A stretch of 64,000 bases of DNA from Hermodice carunculata (GCA_964020975.1 OZ026622.1:446501-510500); one strand, 5' to 3'. Positions 11,730 to 25,300 are shown, counted from the stretch's first letter. The notes: generated from the sequence alone by a model not told the origin. Program-made: numbers and translations.

Positions 11730-13374
11730 CTGGATCGAAAGAACAAGCCGATGGCTCATACTTGTTGCTCTACCATCGCATTACACTCATGTCAACTGAC
11801 TGACAGTATGAAAAAAGAACAAGGGGGTTCAAAAGAATAATATATATTCATTGTCTGTTTAAGGGTGATGGAGAGTGCTACGTCTTCTCGCAATGTAAAG
11901 TTTTCAGTCATTTATACTGCAGAATTACATTTTATACGATGACTATTTTCCTTTAAAAACCATCAGAAATGCTTCCATTCTACAATGTTTTTTCTATTAA
12001 CTCAAACAAATTTAGATCCATGCAAAACATTGTAGGATTTTCGAAAAATGAAAGTTGGAAATTCAAATCGTGACTGGTGAAAAGTGGGCTGAAGTTCTGA
12101 CCTCTTATTGCAGCATGGTTTGGGCATTCGACAGAAGGCACTTTCACTTTGAACTCCAAATGAACAAGCAGGTGAATTTACAATGCCTAAACGACACACA
12201 TATCTATTAAGGGCACAGCAGTTCATTCTCATCTGAGGGTGCTGAATCTGCGTTTTACCGTCAGCACCATAGCATGAAGCTGTTGCCTGTGTTGTATTTT
12301 TTGGTTTGAATTTCTTTTAAAACTTGCCAAGAATTTGAGTCCTATGTTTTTGCATCCAAATCAGACAACAGATTGACAACTGGTGGGGAGAATGACCACA
12401 AACTTGGTTCCGCGTTGCAAAGAATGGGAGCAACACTATGCACATGTCTCGTATTGTAACCTGAGACATACATGCGAGGGAATCTGTCTTGCAAATATCC
12501 AGGCATTAACCCATTCTGACTTTTAAATATTACAACCGATTTTTGCTGTCTTTGTTAACAAAGTGACTCCCATTTTAGGTATAATTTAGTTTCTGACATG
12601 TTGAATGCTCATAATTTATCATTTACTTTGGAGCAGTATCCTTAACTCTTGGCTTCGCTTACATGTGAATAGGTGCCTAACTAGGCGACTTTGTGCCTCA
12701 TATTTCTGGTTCAGTAAATTGGATTTTTAGCTGTAAAGACATTTTAAGTAATGCAAGAATCTTCAATGTTCTCTGGTTGAATTCATTTCCTGGCTTGCAA
12801 TAATGACACATATTTCATTTACTGTTTTACGTATAAATATTTGGCTCTTAGCATATAATATAATTGATTAATATAGGGCTGCCGCTGCTGTCCCGCTTTG
12901 GATAAATATGGTCCTTGCACACCACTCGTAATGACAGGCAATTCGGATTGTTACAGATGAAATAATCTGTATCTTTGCAACAGTCCATGAGAAACAGAAC
13001 AAGAACAGGTGGGACCGGAACTAATCCATATCGTCTTGGTGAGTGAATAAATATATAGCAAACGAAATCTAAAATGTCTCAAACGTCAAGATGACCCAAA
13101 GTATAGCAACAATTAGTCCGTGTCCATTTGGCCCAACAGGCAACTTTATTGTGCTTGCTGAGGAGAAAGTTAAAGTGTGCAAGCAGTGGTACCGATGGCG
13201 ATTTACAATAGGAAACATTTTTATCTGTTAATTGTAATTATATGTTTTATATCGGTTTCTATGGGAACAGAGCTGCTTTGCACAAAAGTAAAACACATAG
13301 GGTCCATTAACTTAATGTATATCATGGCCTACGTCCTGGCGTCTTTGTAGTCGCACCTTGTTTAGCCTGGGGCC
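10081..13374. other. Intergenic, no gene seen
   Basis: AT-rich sequence with frames of 76 codons or fewer. Near 12002-12232 a minus frame has several Cys residues but no recognisable spacing. Apart from the (AC)n(TA)n tract, no repeat or RNA gene was recognised. Confidence 0.5.
11649..11728. repeat. (AC)n(TA)n microsatellite
   Basis: A short (AC)n run of about 14 bases continues into about 65 bases of alternating TA. Confidence 0.97.
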
Positions 13375-13383
13375 TTGGATGCC

Positions 13384-13647
13384 ATGATGCTATTCTACGC
13401 CACGGCTTGGTATGCTCTCTCCGTCTCTTCTGTAGCTTTTACTGCGCTCTTACTCCGCCAGCGCCTCAGGCTTGCAGCCGGCAATGAGCAAACGAAACGT
13501 TTTGGTGGTCGTCACTTAATTGGGATCTCTTCCCTCGAAACGAAGTTGTGTTTGTTCCTTTCCAGAAACTTATGGATCACGTCATATTCACCAAAAGCTC
13601 CAATTTTATCTTCAGTTTTATCAACCATTTTCATAACTGGTTGCTGA
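13384..13647 (+). CDS. Small hypothetical open reading frame (doubtful)
   Basis: About 87 codons from the first in-frame ATG. The start encodes a hydrophobic stretch (AWYALSVSSVAFTALLL) followed by RQRLRLAAGN, which could be a signal anchor. The local DNA is more GC-rich than its surroundings. A possible splice acceptor (TTCCTTTCCAG) lies inside it at about 13556-13566. No family is recognised, and a chance frame is quite possible. Confidence 0.15.
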   Translation: MMLFYATAWYALSVSSVAFTALLLRQRLRLAAGNEQTKRFGGRHLIGISSLETKLCLFLSRNLWITSYSPKAPILSSVLSTIFITGC

Positions 13648-13916
13648 AATACGAGACATGCATATTAATTTCCCTCTACAACTGCATACCTGACTGCCTA
13701 GTTTCGATTGGCGAGATACGGGTCGGTAGCTGTGTGGACAAGCGGGATGTCACTAATATTTTGGAAATAAAGAATACTTATTAAAGGCAGATGTACTTTT
13801 TATTCTGATACATGCCTCGGAATGAACCAGATAAATACCAGTTTGGCATTTGTGAAATTAAATTTCTCAAAAACGATAATTTTGTGAGAAATGAGAATGA
13901 AGCCCTCTCTGTGCAC

Positions 13917-13980
13917 TGACGTCACCCGCACGTCCCCCGTGATCGCCAGGCTCCAAATCTGTGCTTTGTGGCGGGAAATT
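13917..13980. promoter_or_regulatory. Possible regulatory patch: CRE-like and E2F-like sites
   Basis: A perfect palindromic CRE core, TGACGTCA, lies at 13917-13924. GGCGGGAAA, an E2F-type core, lies at 13970-13978. Both sit in a short island of higher GC. The motif matches are direct; a regulatory role is only inferred, and no transcript start was identified nearby. Confidence 0.2.
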
Positions 13981-14819
13981 AATATGCATGCGGTGTATTA
14001 TTGACATCTAATTGTTTATATTGTTTATTTGTCGATTATTATTGCACATATTACTGCTATTATGAGTTCTTTCATTATGATGTAGGTTGATATACTCTAA
14101 AGTACCGACTGAAATACTGTTTTTTTTTACAAATGTGAAAAAAAATGCTTGTCCATTTTGCCATAAATCTATACAAATCCAGAATTAAAAAGCATATCAG
14201 TCAGTGGCTGCCTATCTTTAACCTTAAGTATTGCCACTTGTCCATCAGTTTTGATATTATGTTGACTTCTCATAAGTTCCATATTATAAATGTAAGTGAA
14301 TTTGACGGCTGCTGCCTTTCCGTAAATGTTACAAATGCGTTTCAGTAGGTGTATTTGTAACGCTGCTATGTTACAAATTAACGGAGCTATAATACCGGAG
14401 TCAAACAATGCACCTTGATGTCAAATGAACAAATATTGACTTAACCTTGGCAGATGTGGGGCAATTCGTGTGGGCTTTCAATAAGTATTTCTGCAGCGTC
14501 TTGAAAAGCTAGGAAAGCCTTCATTTACGCTCCTATGATAGAGCAGGTGAAATCTATACAATAAAATCTCACAAACTGTTAGTATGAACCTGCGAACCAT
14601 CATAAAAGTGATGGACATATCGCCGTACGAGCGAAATAGGACAGTAGCAAAGAGTCGTCCATGCAGGGAGTCTCATAGTCAAGCCTGCTGGTGTTTTTGT
14701 TCTTCATCTGTCCCAGGAAAAGAACAACACAATCGTTTTTATCTATCGGCCAAACTTTGGCTGAATGGTATTGTCGTCCTGTTGTCATTCGTTCGTCCGT
14801 CCACGCTTGTTCTCATCGC

Positions 14820-15090
14820 GATAGCTAAGGAATGTCAAGAGCTATCTCAACCAAATTTAGTGTGTGAAGTCCTGTTACATAGCTATCTTAGATGGGATTG
14901 TATATCAGCAACTTCGACTTTCTATCAAAGTCACAGGGGCCATTTTATTCCAGTTTTATGGCATTTTCATTTCCATACCGATGCGATAACTCGAGAATGA
15001 AATGAGGTACCTCAATCACATTTGGTGCGTGAAACTCTGTAATGGAAAGCTTGGATGACATGTTGAATAATAGCGACCTTAACTCAGTTT
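14820..15090. repeat. Two degenerate copies of a ~164-bp tandem unit
   Basis: The segment around 14842 (CAACCAAATTTAGTGTGTGAA) recurs around 15006 as TCAATCACATTTGGTGCGTG, with matching flanks that include a GATAAC/GATAGC-like stretch before each copy. Copies are diverged, so the duplication is old. The family is not recognised. Confidence 0.5.
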
Positions 15091-15224
15091 GGTTTCCACA
15101 GGTGTCGATTTTATTAATTACAGCAGGGTCAACACAACTTCAAAAATAAAATGAGCTTCCCAAACGAAACCTGGTCAAATGAATGCCTTTGATGCAAAGG
15201 AAAATGTACATTTTACAATTCATA

Positions 15225-16059
15225 TTCTCCATCAGCTATACGTGAATGGAATCTATTCCCACGGTCCGTGAGAAATTTGGAACATTTGCGCAAATTCAAA
15301 AGTGATTTAAACAAAACCCGACCTTAACTTAACGATCTTTACTATCAGGGTAAAATGAAAATTGTTGTTGTTCATTCTAGAATGAAGATGTGCAGTAGCC
15401 ATTTGAGCAGTGACCTCTTCAAAATATGTGTTGTTGACTCCCCATTATGTTCATGTGTTGTTTATGCAGAAAATACTTACCACTTCTTATTAGAGTGTAA
15501 CAAACTTGCTGTTCTGAGAAATGACTTACAGTTAAAGATGCATGGACACTTAAACTTGAGAACTGTATTATTTGGTGTCCAAGTAAAAGGAGATATGAAA
15601 AAGCAAAATGAGCAAATTATTGAAGCTGTGCATAAATCTATTCAGGGTTCTAATAGGTTTAAAAACATGATGTCGAAATATTTTGTTTCCCGTTTTTCTA
15701 TTCCATGTCAGGTTTAGGCTAAATAGAGCATGCGGTGAACGGGGTTTACTGACGAATGAAGCATGGGGATCAGGCTCTTGAAGACCTGTTTGGCAAAAGA
15801 ATTTGAGGCTGTTCACTCACGTGTAAGCCGTTTTCGAAATTATCTAACAGGTTTGCCTCATTCATGGTATAGTATGCTATGGTATGTTATGGTATTGTGA
15901 GCTGTGCTGTACTGTGTTAGTCTATAATATGACTATCGTATATTCTGTAATGCTCGCTGTATGTCCCCAATACTATGCTGTGCTATGTTTAAGGGAACAC
16001 GTTGACTTATTAATTGCTTGCTTTTATGTCAAGCCGTTTCAACATGTAAACAGCATTAT

Positions 16060-16061
<2 letters not shown>
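15225..16061 (+). mobile_element. 5'-truncated LINE, C-terminal end of ORF2 plus 3' UTR
   Basis: The frame before 15340 reads IREWNLFPRSV, the typical C-terminal 'WNxLP' motif after the RT domain of CR1/Jockey-like LINEs. The open frame at about 15355-15717 then shows HSRMKMCSSHL followed by a Cys/His cluster (Cys-Ser-Cys, later His-Phe-Leu-Leu-Glu-Cys), the zinc-knuckle pattern that ends such ORF2 proteins. The stop at 15715-15717 is followed by about 340 bp of non-coding sequence, taken as the 3' UTR, which runs directly into a long (TA)n tract. The EN and RT domains are absent. The tail resembles that of the LINE at 52.8-55.3 kb, so they are probably related families. Confidence 0.75.

Positions 16062-16149
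<88 letters not shown>
16062..16149. repeat. (TA)n microsatellite at LINE 3' end
   Basis: About 88 bases of uninterrupted TA dinucleotides directly after the presumed LINE 3' UTR. Confidence 0.97.
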
Positions 16150-16154
<5 letters not shown>

Positions 16155-16283
16155 TGCACATATAACATTCCAATTAAATGTTAGCGCGTTTCACCATTCA
16201 ATTTCTTCCAGATATTTTTAGAGATGGCCGATACATGGATGTTTATGATTGATTGCAGGGCGTAGTTAAGCTTGCCCCTTGGA

Positions 16284-16341
16284 AGCAAAGCAAATCAAAG
16301 CAAAACAAAGCAAATCAAAGCAAAGCAAAGCAAAGCAAAGA
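16284..16341. repeat. (CAAAG)n imperfect microsatellite
   Basis: About eleven pentamer units of CAAAG, with CAAAT and CAAAA variants in the first half and purer units in the second. Confidence 0.95.
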
Positions 16342-17975
16342 AAACTTAGCGACAGGCAGTCAGAGAACTAGGTTATGGAAATAGTATGGATGTTGAAAAA
16401 GATGATATATAAAAGGTTTTCAGACATCTATAATTCGTCCTTTTTTAAATATGTAAAATTTAATATATATATATATGATTCACAACCAATGAACTGTTTG
16501 AAAGGAATGCTGTTTGAAGGTATTACCGATGCGACAATTATAGGGAATTTTATTTCTCCTATAGTGAGTAAAACTTTAAAAGCATAGCAAAACACCTCTG
16601 TAACGGAGTCTCGACATTTGATTTCAGTGCCATTTTGCGAGCACCTGCACTAATGCTATGCGCTAAAACGGTAAACTGGTTATCTCTAAGCTCAGTAATA
16701 AAGTTATAATTAACCTTTGCAGATCCAAATTTTGTTAAAGCGGGCATTTTTATTAGTTTTGCTTCGTAAATTGTTATGCAGTTGACGAAGCTGTGCAGAT
16801 TATTGGTAGGCAAAGGCCCATTCGCAGTTACCAGAGGAAACTAGTTCTGGCTTCACAAAGAGTTACCAATTTTGGATTTCCTTTTGTTCAATTTCGGTAA
16901 AAGTTAATCGCTAACACTAGAATATATTGAGGATGAAATGGGCTCACCAACGGTTAAATACGGAACAATATGCTTTGTAACATTGCGTATCCCGCCATTA
17001 CTATTCTTTCCTACTAGTGTTACATCTGCAGGCAATAAACGACAAATGAATATTCACGTGAAGACAAAAGCTTATTCAACATGACGCACAATATCAGGCT
17101 AGTAACTTTATGGCTTCCCTATTTTTGACAAAATAGGCATAGTGTAACATGTCATTACCGATAAGGTTAGTGACCTAATGAAATCGTACTCGTGGTTCTT
17201 CCCTCAGCTTTGCAATACACAGTACGACTGTTTTAAGTTTGATGAAAGTTGGGTGCCTTTAGATCAATATGATGTTTCAATACTTCAAAGTTCACCAAAT
17301 CAAAGAGGTTTCATTAAAGAATTCAAACTCTAGTTGTACAGAGAATTGTCAATTAAATATTACCTGTGATTTAAATGTGAAAGTGTGCCAAATGCGGTAC
17401 CATTTAATATTCTTGTAATTGTCTTCAAATTGGCAGTGATTGGTGGTCAGATACACGATACTCCCTGTATTACCAACGAGGCTATTATTTAGATGTCTCT
17501 TCTAAATCTATTTATATTTAGACGTAATGCTTAGATATATAAAAGGGCGTATAAATACACCGTAAAGTGAACTATTTTCAATTATTATAACCCCCTGTTT
17601 TTCTAAGAACGAACAACAATTACAAACTCCTGTTTACAAAATTTATTTTGTCATAAAAGGCGCGTAAATAGATAAAAGAAGTGCTACAAACCTTATGTCT
17701 GAAGCCAATATCCCTTATTCAGTGAAGCCTTTTTTCTCAATATCCAAGGATTATGCAAATCAATGAAAAACGATCAGAAGTATTGTGTAAACAATCATAG
17801 ATTATGCAGTTCTTTTGCCGTGACGAAAGTGGAGCACCAGATAAATGTATCCACTGGGCAAATACTGGGGAATCAAACATGAAAAAAGTAATATCTGAAA
17901 CAAAACCAAAACACAGACAAAGGCTGATGTTCGTCTTTGTTCCCCCGTACAGGAAAGGGGATATAATAACACCAG
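16342..17975. other. Intergenic, no gene seen
   Basis: AT-rich DNA with open frames of at most 84 codons and no recognised motif, exon boundary or transposon domain. Confidence 0.5.
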
Positions 17976-18030
<55 letters not shown>

Positions 18031-18042
18031 GACGACGACGAC

Positions 18043-18121
<79 letters not shown>
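17976..18121. repeat. (GAT)n trinucleotide tract with GAC core
   Basis: About 48 trinucleotide units of GAT/ATG, interrupted once near 18028-18041 by GAAGACGACGACGAC. All six frames stay open across it, which yields false proteins of poly-Met, poly-His or poly-Ser. Confidence 0.97.
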
Positions 18122-18233
18122 CTGAACATAATCCCATTCCACAGATTAAAAAATACCAATAAATAGTTTCTCTGATGCATTTGAACATAATCCACGTACT
18201 TGTTCTTCATATTTCACTATATTTTTGCAACAG

Positions 18234-18255
18234 CCCCCCCCCCCCCCCCCCCCCC
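18234..18255. repeat. Poly-C run
   Basis: About 22 consecutive C bases. Exact length is unreliable in such runs. Confidence 0.95.
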
Positions 18256-18520
18256 AAAGAAAAGGGACTGGTCTAAAGGAAGACTGTTACGATGACGGAA
18301 GGTATTCAGGGCTGGTTTCCATGAGTAATATGACAGAATATACTGGGAACTGAGCCACTCAGCACATTTACATTATTTCAGATGAAGTGCCGCCACCAAC
18401 ATCGAAACTGAGTTGTCATTCATTATAGGACAATCCTATCTAAACTAACTTTTATGTTGCTCACTTTGCCTGTGTCCTTGATGTTCTGGATAGACGTAAA
18501 ATTCAATGGGAGGAGTTTGT

Positions 18521-18528
18521 TGTTTGTT

Positions 18529-18573
<45 letters not shown>
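18521..18573. repeat. (GTTT)n(GT)n microsatellite
   Basis: A few TTTG units pass into about 20 GT dinucleotides. Confidence 0.95.
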
Positions 18574-18574
<1 letters not shown>

Positions 18575-18795
18575 TGTGTTTGGACATAATAGTACAGAAA
18601 CACATGATCCATATTCATTAATTCCAAACCCAACAATGACAGCAAAGAGATTTGAGACTTGCCAAAGCATCAACATTTCTTTTCCGATACCACTGTGAAG
18701 AAATCATTTCTTACTCCTGGATAGTCAATAGCTGCTGTAACTTGAATGTACCACGAGCAAGTTACAATGAAGGATCCCCCCATCCCGCTCCGACA

Positions 18796-19109
<314 letters not shown>

Positions 19110-19211
19110 CTTATTGCTGATACTCCCTCTTTACATCGGGGGCACCATGGGCACCATGGGCAGGGTACACTTCACTGATATAGATACATTTGATGAACGA
19201 ATGCACGATAT

Positions 19212-19275
19212 TGATGATGATGATGAGGAGGAGGAGGAGGAGGAGGAGGAGGAGGAGGAGGAGGAGGAGGAGGAG
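19212..19275. repeat. (GAT)n(GAG)n tract
   Basis: Four GAT units pass into about 17 GAG units. In one plus frame this reads poly-Asp then poly-Glu, but the same frame starts in the AAT repeat, so I do not call a gene. Confidence 0.95.
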
Positions 19276-20368
19276 TTCGCATCACACATTTTGGGTTTTA
19301 CTGGCAAAACCGAGGGCTAATTCATGGAACCTATTGTAAATGAAAATGATTTTTGTGAATAAAAACCATGGGTTTTCTTCCAGAAACCCAGCAGCATGGC
19401 TTAGAGAGAGTGTGGGCAAAATCGCAAGAAAAGTTCTCAACAGGCGCTGTACTAGTGATCTAATGGCCAGTTGCAGACGGGTATATGCCTCTGTCTATCT
19501 CGGCTTCCAGAATGATGGAACTTATCTGTTCGCATTTAAATGTTTGATATTGATTCAAACGTTTACCTCTTACATACTAGTTTACCATCCGACTAACCTT
19601 CAATATGGAATTCACTCTTCAATCAAGGAAATAGTAATTGCTTAGTATTTCTGAAAGTTAATTTTGCTCATATGATCAAAAAAAAAAAAACCAAAACAAA
19701 ACAAAAGCAAAAAAGAAAAAAAAACATTTACAATGAACTGGATGACAGTAGAGCCACATAAGACCCGAATAATTTTTTAGCATATTTTCTTAAAAAGCTC
19801 CTTTAGAATTACCTGCAACATAGAAGCAGAAAAGTATGTGATAACTATTGCATAGGTGCTGAAATAGAATTCCTTATTGTCAATGGATTCTACAAAACCA
19901 ATTATAAAGTTGTTTTGTCACTGACTACAGGGACGCCAGTAACCACTGTTATCATTTGGCTTCTTCTCGTGTTTTAATTTGATTAATTGGAATAACATTA
20001 GAATGACAGCAACTACTCTGTTTTTCACTTCATAAAACAATTTGATAGTCTTTCATCAACTTTTATGTACAACTCTTCACAATCTCGTGCTCCTCCAATG
20101 TCACTTGTTGTCGGATGTTGGTTGCATGAATCACTATCTGAAAGGTGCAAATTCTACTAAATGTTTCATCCTCGCGCCTTTCATAAAGCAAATCCATGTG
20201 AAATTTTTAATCATGTGCAGGTATATTGTACGTGCCTAAGAGCCAGACTGAAGCTAAGCTGACAAGATCACCGTTTTGTAATTAACAGGCAGTACCTAAT
20301 TATATAAGGAGTAGAATCTGCAGATAAAATGAACATCTTGCCTGACAAGAGCTGAGTGGGACTGCGAA
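19276..20368. other. Intergenic, no gene seen
   Basis: Contains an A-rich stretch at 19679-19728 and an open frame of 101 codons at 19340-19645 without recognisable features. Nothing else was identified. Confidence 0.45.
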
Positions 20369-20618
20369 CGTCATAATAGTGATAGAAACTGTATGAGAAA
20401 ACACACGTCATGACAGTAATTGAAATTGAATGACATAACGCACGTCATAATAGTTATTGAAACTGTATGAGATAACACCCGTCATAATGGTATGAGATAA
20501 CGCACGTCATAAAAGTGATTGAAAATGTATGAGATAATGCGTGTCATAATTCTGATATAAAATTGTACGGGGCAATGCATGTCATCATGGGGATGGAACT
20601 CAATGGGGTAATGGACAT
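20369..20618. repeat. 37-bp minisatellite, about seven copies
   Basis: Units begin CGTCATAATAGT and end GAGATAACGCA-like. Starts fall at 20369, 20406, 20443, 20480, 20505, 20542 and 20580. The fourth unit is 25 bp, having lost 12 bp, and the last two are 38 bp and more diverged. Further decayed copies may extend toward 20790. Confidence 0.9.
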
Positions 20619-20810
20619 CATTATGGTGTTTTCATGGTTTATTTCGTTAAAGCTCTATGATATATAATGTGTCATTTTGGTAATTTCTATGTGTTACGAT
20701 CATTGCTTGGAGTTGTATTGAATGGTGCATGCCATGAGAGAGACATGAGTTACACTGGACAGTGCACGTCATACTTCTATTGCAGCTGTGTGACATAGTG
20801 ATAATCTATA

Positions 20811-20876
20811 ATCTTTCATCGGTTGACAGCTGTATGACACATCATCTTTCATTGGTTGACAGCTGTAGATGACGTT
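20811..20876. repeat. 33-bp tandem duplication
   Basis: ATCTTTCATCGGTTGACAGC (20811) recurs at 20844 with one change in the shared 24 bp. The units are 33 bp apart. Confidence 0.9.
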
Positions 20877-22218
20877 TTTGGCACGAGTTATTGGATTATA
20901 TTCAGTTTTCACGAGGTTTGAGTCGCAAAAACCAAAAGGTCTAACAACGATCGCTACAAAGGATGCCTGCAAATACTGCCGAATAATTAATTGCGTTTCA
21001 CCCAAACCTTTTTTTCCGACAGGAATTGTGAGAGAATATCTGAATCGGAGCGAATCGTCCTTGCATGCTCCCGCCGTTTTGTTTGCCATTCAAATAAATT
21101 GGCGAAAAGGAAACAAACTGCAACAATAAGGAAGGTCATCCACAACAGGTTATTCGTGGAAATGGTAAGTATGGCTCGATACAACCGCCAAGTGTGTATG
21201 AATATGTACGGCATGATGATGATTGGGACTATATGAAAAAATGCTCGTCACGGAACAGACTGGGTGTGTACGTAATAAACTTAACACAAAAGTAAACTCG
21301 CATGCCAATCTCGCCCAACTCATTCACCCTTTTGTTTTCTTGGAACCTTCAACGTATCGGGTGAACCAACGGTAGTTTGAGCGTCTTAATCTGTCGCTTG
21401 GAGGGAACGATCATCATTTATCTGACAAATACAAATGTCCTGCAGCACGTCCGACAGCTGTCAAAACCATCTGTAACTGATAACCGTCAACGATACTGCA
21501 AACTGTCCGTGTCCACTCATGTCACTGCCTATTACCAAGGAGCCTAGAATCTAGGCTCCTTGCTATTACTGACACATTAATATTTAATTCGCATATATGT
21601 AATTTGACCATGTCACTCTCAACGTATAGCTTTCAAGACAGATTAAATCAGCCTAAATGATAATCTTGCGTCTTCAGCAGGTGCCACTAGAACACCTGTA
21701 ATAGTTTGACAAGGACGTACGCACGCGACGTGCATCTCTGGTGGCCCCCCTGGTCCTGCCTTAAAGTTGAACTGAGGTAACCCACCTGCGCACTTTAAAG
21801 AATTAAGAGCCATTTCGTAACATTGACTCATATTTCTTGTTGTTTCTCCGGTAATGTACTCGTCGCGCATACCATTGGTTTAATCCAATAAATCATAGCT
21901 GTACATGTTTCTATTTCAGTGCTTGGAAATGCCAGTTTACTTTGAAGACACCGTTAGTCCGGTAATGGCAGGACCATTACTCTGCCGCTCCTTCATGTAC
22001 CACAATAGGAATCGACTCATCGAGCTGTTGCACGCCAAGAGCACAAGTGTATTCCTCGCTACACTTTAAGCCGGTCGAAAGCGAGCCGGTACATGCGAAA
22101 CATATATTTTATCTTGCAGTTTGTCTTTGTTGCTGAAGGTGAAATTTTCAAGCTTCGCAAACCTGTTGCCATGCGTTCTGCTTGAAAGATCATTAGTCCA
22201 AAAAAATGAAAAAATCAA
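20877..22218. other. Intergenic, no firm gene
   Basis: It holds overlapping open frames of 75-106 codons on both strands with no family motif. A minus frame at 21870-21643 reads somewhat protein-like but lacks convincing splice support. The perfect hairpin at 21536 is listed separately. Confidence 0.4.
21536..21562. repeat. Perfect 27-bp hairpin
   Basis: CAAGGAGCCTAGA and its exact complement TCTAGGCTCCTTG are separated by a single A. A 13-bp perfect stem is unlikely by chance in this composition. It may be a foldback remnant. Confidence 0.85.
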
Positions 22219-22358
<140 letters not shown>

Positions 22359-25300
22359 TGTCGATTTAGTCAGATTTTGCCGAAGAAAGGCACAATAATT
22401 AACATCCCAGAAATTGGCAGAAAAAATGTCTGTCAATCAATAATTGTCGAAAAAAATCGGCATAAATATGCAAGTAGCATGGATATCCACACTGTTAGTA
22501 TGAAACTTACGTTGCTTCAATATTTTTAACTCTTTAACTCTGCGTTTGAGTGACTTAGCCTTGTTAAGGATTAACATACCAAATACAATGAAATCTAGCC
22601 ATCTTATTGGAGATACCGGTAAGCCTACAATAAGGTAGCTATGAGACACAGTCACATGCTTTATTCTATAAAAATAATAAACTGAGATCTCTAATTTCAT
22701 AGGTAGGAACGCTTTTTGAAAACTTCCAAAACAAAATCTAAAATACATCGCGCGCTTGAGTATTCCGACCCAGGACTCATGTATTTTAAATGCCAACAGA
22801 CAGGGTAATATTGCGTTTTATACCCCACCCGTACTGGAATCATGTCATACGTGTAATACTTGGCTGCATTTTTGCTTCGAGATTTATTTGTATTTGTATT
22901 TTTTTTTCTGGGGGAAGCTCATTATTATTGATATAGAATATTATTCTTTGTGAACGATTCGAGATTACGGTATCGGGGCAATCCCTCTTCAACTCTTTCA
23001 ATGCCACATTTCGGACTGAGTGAACAGTCGTCCTCGTTGCGCTTTGGGCGCACAGCGCATTATGTTCTGTGTAACTACAGGCATTCTGGTAGTTGAATGA
23101 ATGTCAGTATTCCGAAGAACTTGAATCTAACACCCTTGTTACAATTCAAAGCTGTCGTGTTGAGTACTTCGACTTAAGTCACAGTTGGCAGTGACAGAAT
23201 TAACGCAGTTTGGTTCAGTGCCGATGAAAGCTGTTGACGTGGACCGAACGTGGAACAGTTAATCTTATACCAAGTATGCTGGTCCCGGAACAAAAAGTCA
23301 TTTAATGTGGAATGATAACTTTTAGTCATTAAAACAATTCAATTCGGCGAGATGTTTTTCTTGTAAAGCGGATAAAGGGTTTTAACACCGTGTATCCGAT
23401 AAAAAGTTATTGGATTGCACTGTAACGACAACATGACAATCTTCTCCATGTTGTTTAACTATGCATATATATTATACTCCAGATCATTTTCAACAAATTT
23501 TCACATGATTATTGTACATAGATTATTGTACTATTTGAATCATGGCACCTTTTGTATCGTAAACATATCAATTTCGAAACCAGATGGTCTTATAGCCACC
23601 CAATAGCTGATCGAGGGGATTTCCAGATATAAAAACGTACAGAAGTGCTTTCTGCAAGACACAGCAGAAAATACACGATATTCTATTTGCCAGCTGAGTT
23701 CGAAACAGGTATAAAAGTGAATCATAGTTAACAAAGCTTCTGGGCTTAGTAATGTACAATTGTGCTGCAGCATTGTATCGGTGCTGAATTCATCCGAAAT
23801 ATCAGCATCAGCACGTAACATAATGTAAGCTCCCACAGAGCAGGAGATCTACCAACACATTTAAGACATGGCAACATAATACTTTAGACTACAATAGTCA
23901 ACTCGGAGATTTATTGGAAAGACCTGGACACATATGGAAATTTGATGTGTTATTTTCGAGTGTAGTTTTGCATAAATGAGCCCCAGCTAAATGTGGACAT
24001 AGAAATCAGCGTGCAACAAGTATTTGAATCCTGTCGACAGACATCTATCTGTACTCCCTCGCAATAAAATCAAGCTGACTGTTATTTCGTCAATGGACGT
24101 CATCTTTACTTTCATCTGTAACAGTTATGCGTGTTCACACACAAAAAAGGTGTTCATCGATTTGCTATTATTATTTTTTTCAGTTGAGTGTGAATAGAAC
24201 ACGAAGTTGTCGCTAGAAAACTGCATGTCCCAGAATCCGAGATACATAAGAACCTGTGCCAGTAAGTGGTCACCCACAGGACCTGGCCAAAATGGCCAAG
24301 TGGCCGCTTAGACAGGGTTTGTGGTCTACACAAATAACCCATCGCATACATGAACGAGCAAGATGGAGTACTAAAGTACGGCAAATCTCTCCTAACGTTC
24401 AGTGAACTGTGCAAACATTTTTTCCCCTTTGATATGCCCATATTGCTCTATTACGAAACGTCTAGTACCAGTTTCTCTACAACCAGGATCACTAAACGTG
24501 ACTTCGCAGTACTTTGCGATAATTAGGACACATTTTCAACAAGGCAACATTTTTGCTCCTAAAATGATCGCAGAAATGCTAGCAGATACGTAAGATCTTA
24601 TTTTTACTGGCTTTAGGCAGTTCGATCTATGCTTTCTAAGATGCATATGTACAAACCTAAGGTTTCAAGCTGTCATGCGGATAGCAGGATATTGGACAAA
24701 CTGCCGAAATATTTATGGATGCAACGGTTACTTTTTGGGGTGGGCTTCAACCGACCCCTTATGTCTTTAGTTTACCAGGGGAATGCCAAAGTTTCATGAA
24801 AACTTCATTGCGGATGTCACTGCTGAAGTCTAGTTCTACAGTTTTTCCTCACGCCAAGCATCACATGATCCCATATTAATATCTCATTGACATCGAGGTC
24901 TCACAACTTTACTTTTCGTCACCCTAGACATGCTTAACTCCTCTATGACGTAACCATGAATATTAAGTAGTGTCACTTTCCCTGCAAGCTGCACGAAGCC
25001 ATAGCGTAGGTGTCTCGGCAGCCATCAGCGAATGAGTGTCAATCACCATTCAGCATTATTGTTTACAAACTTCCTATGATACCTCTACAATATTAATTTT
25101 TTAAATTTGCCAGCTAATCTCCAAGACCCCTTGATTTCTTAAAAATGACTTGTCACAGTTTCCCCATAAGGACAAACATTACCAAGACCCCGGATGTTGG
25201 ATTTGGGCCCGCAGCCCAGTTTATCGTGATCTACAAAGTAACAGGTTCAGTAGAGTAATTATATGTGATCAATTCTAAGTGCGATCATCACGCCGACATA

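Noticed and set aside
17737-18210. Long frames of poly-Ile, poly-Ser, poly-His and poly-Met
   Set aside because: Direct translation of the (GAT)n tract in different frames.
20369-20618. CRISPR array
   Set aside because: Units are contiguous with no unique spacers, so it is a minisatellite.
21643-21870. Protein-like minus-strand frame (75 codons)
   Set aside because: It has a plausible-looking composition, but no convincing acceptor and donor pair and no family motif.
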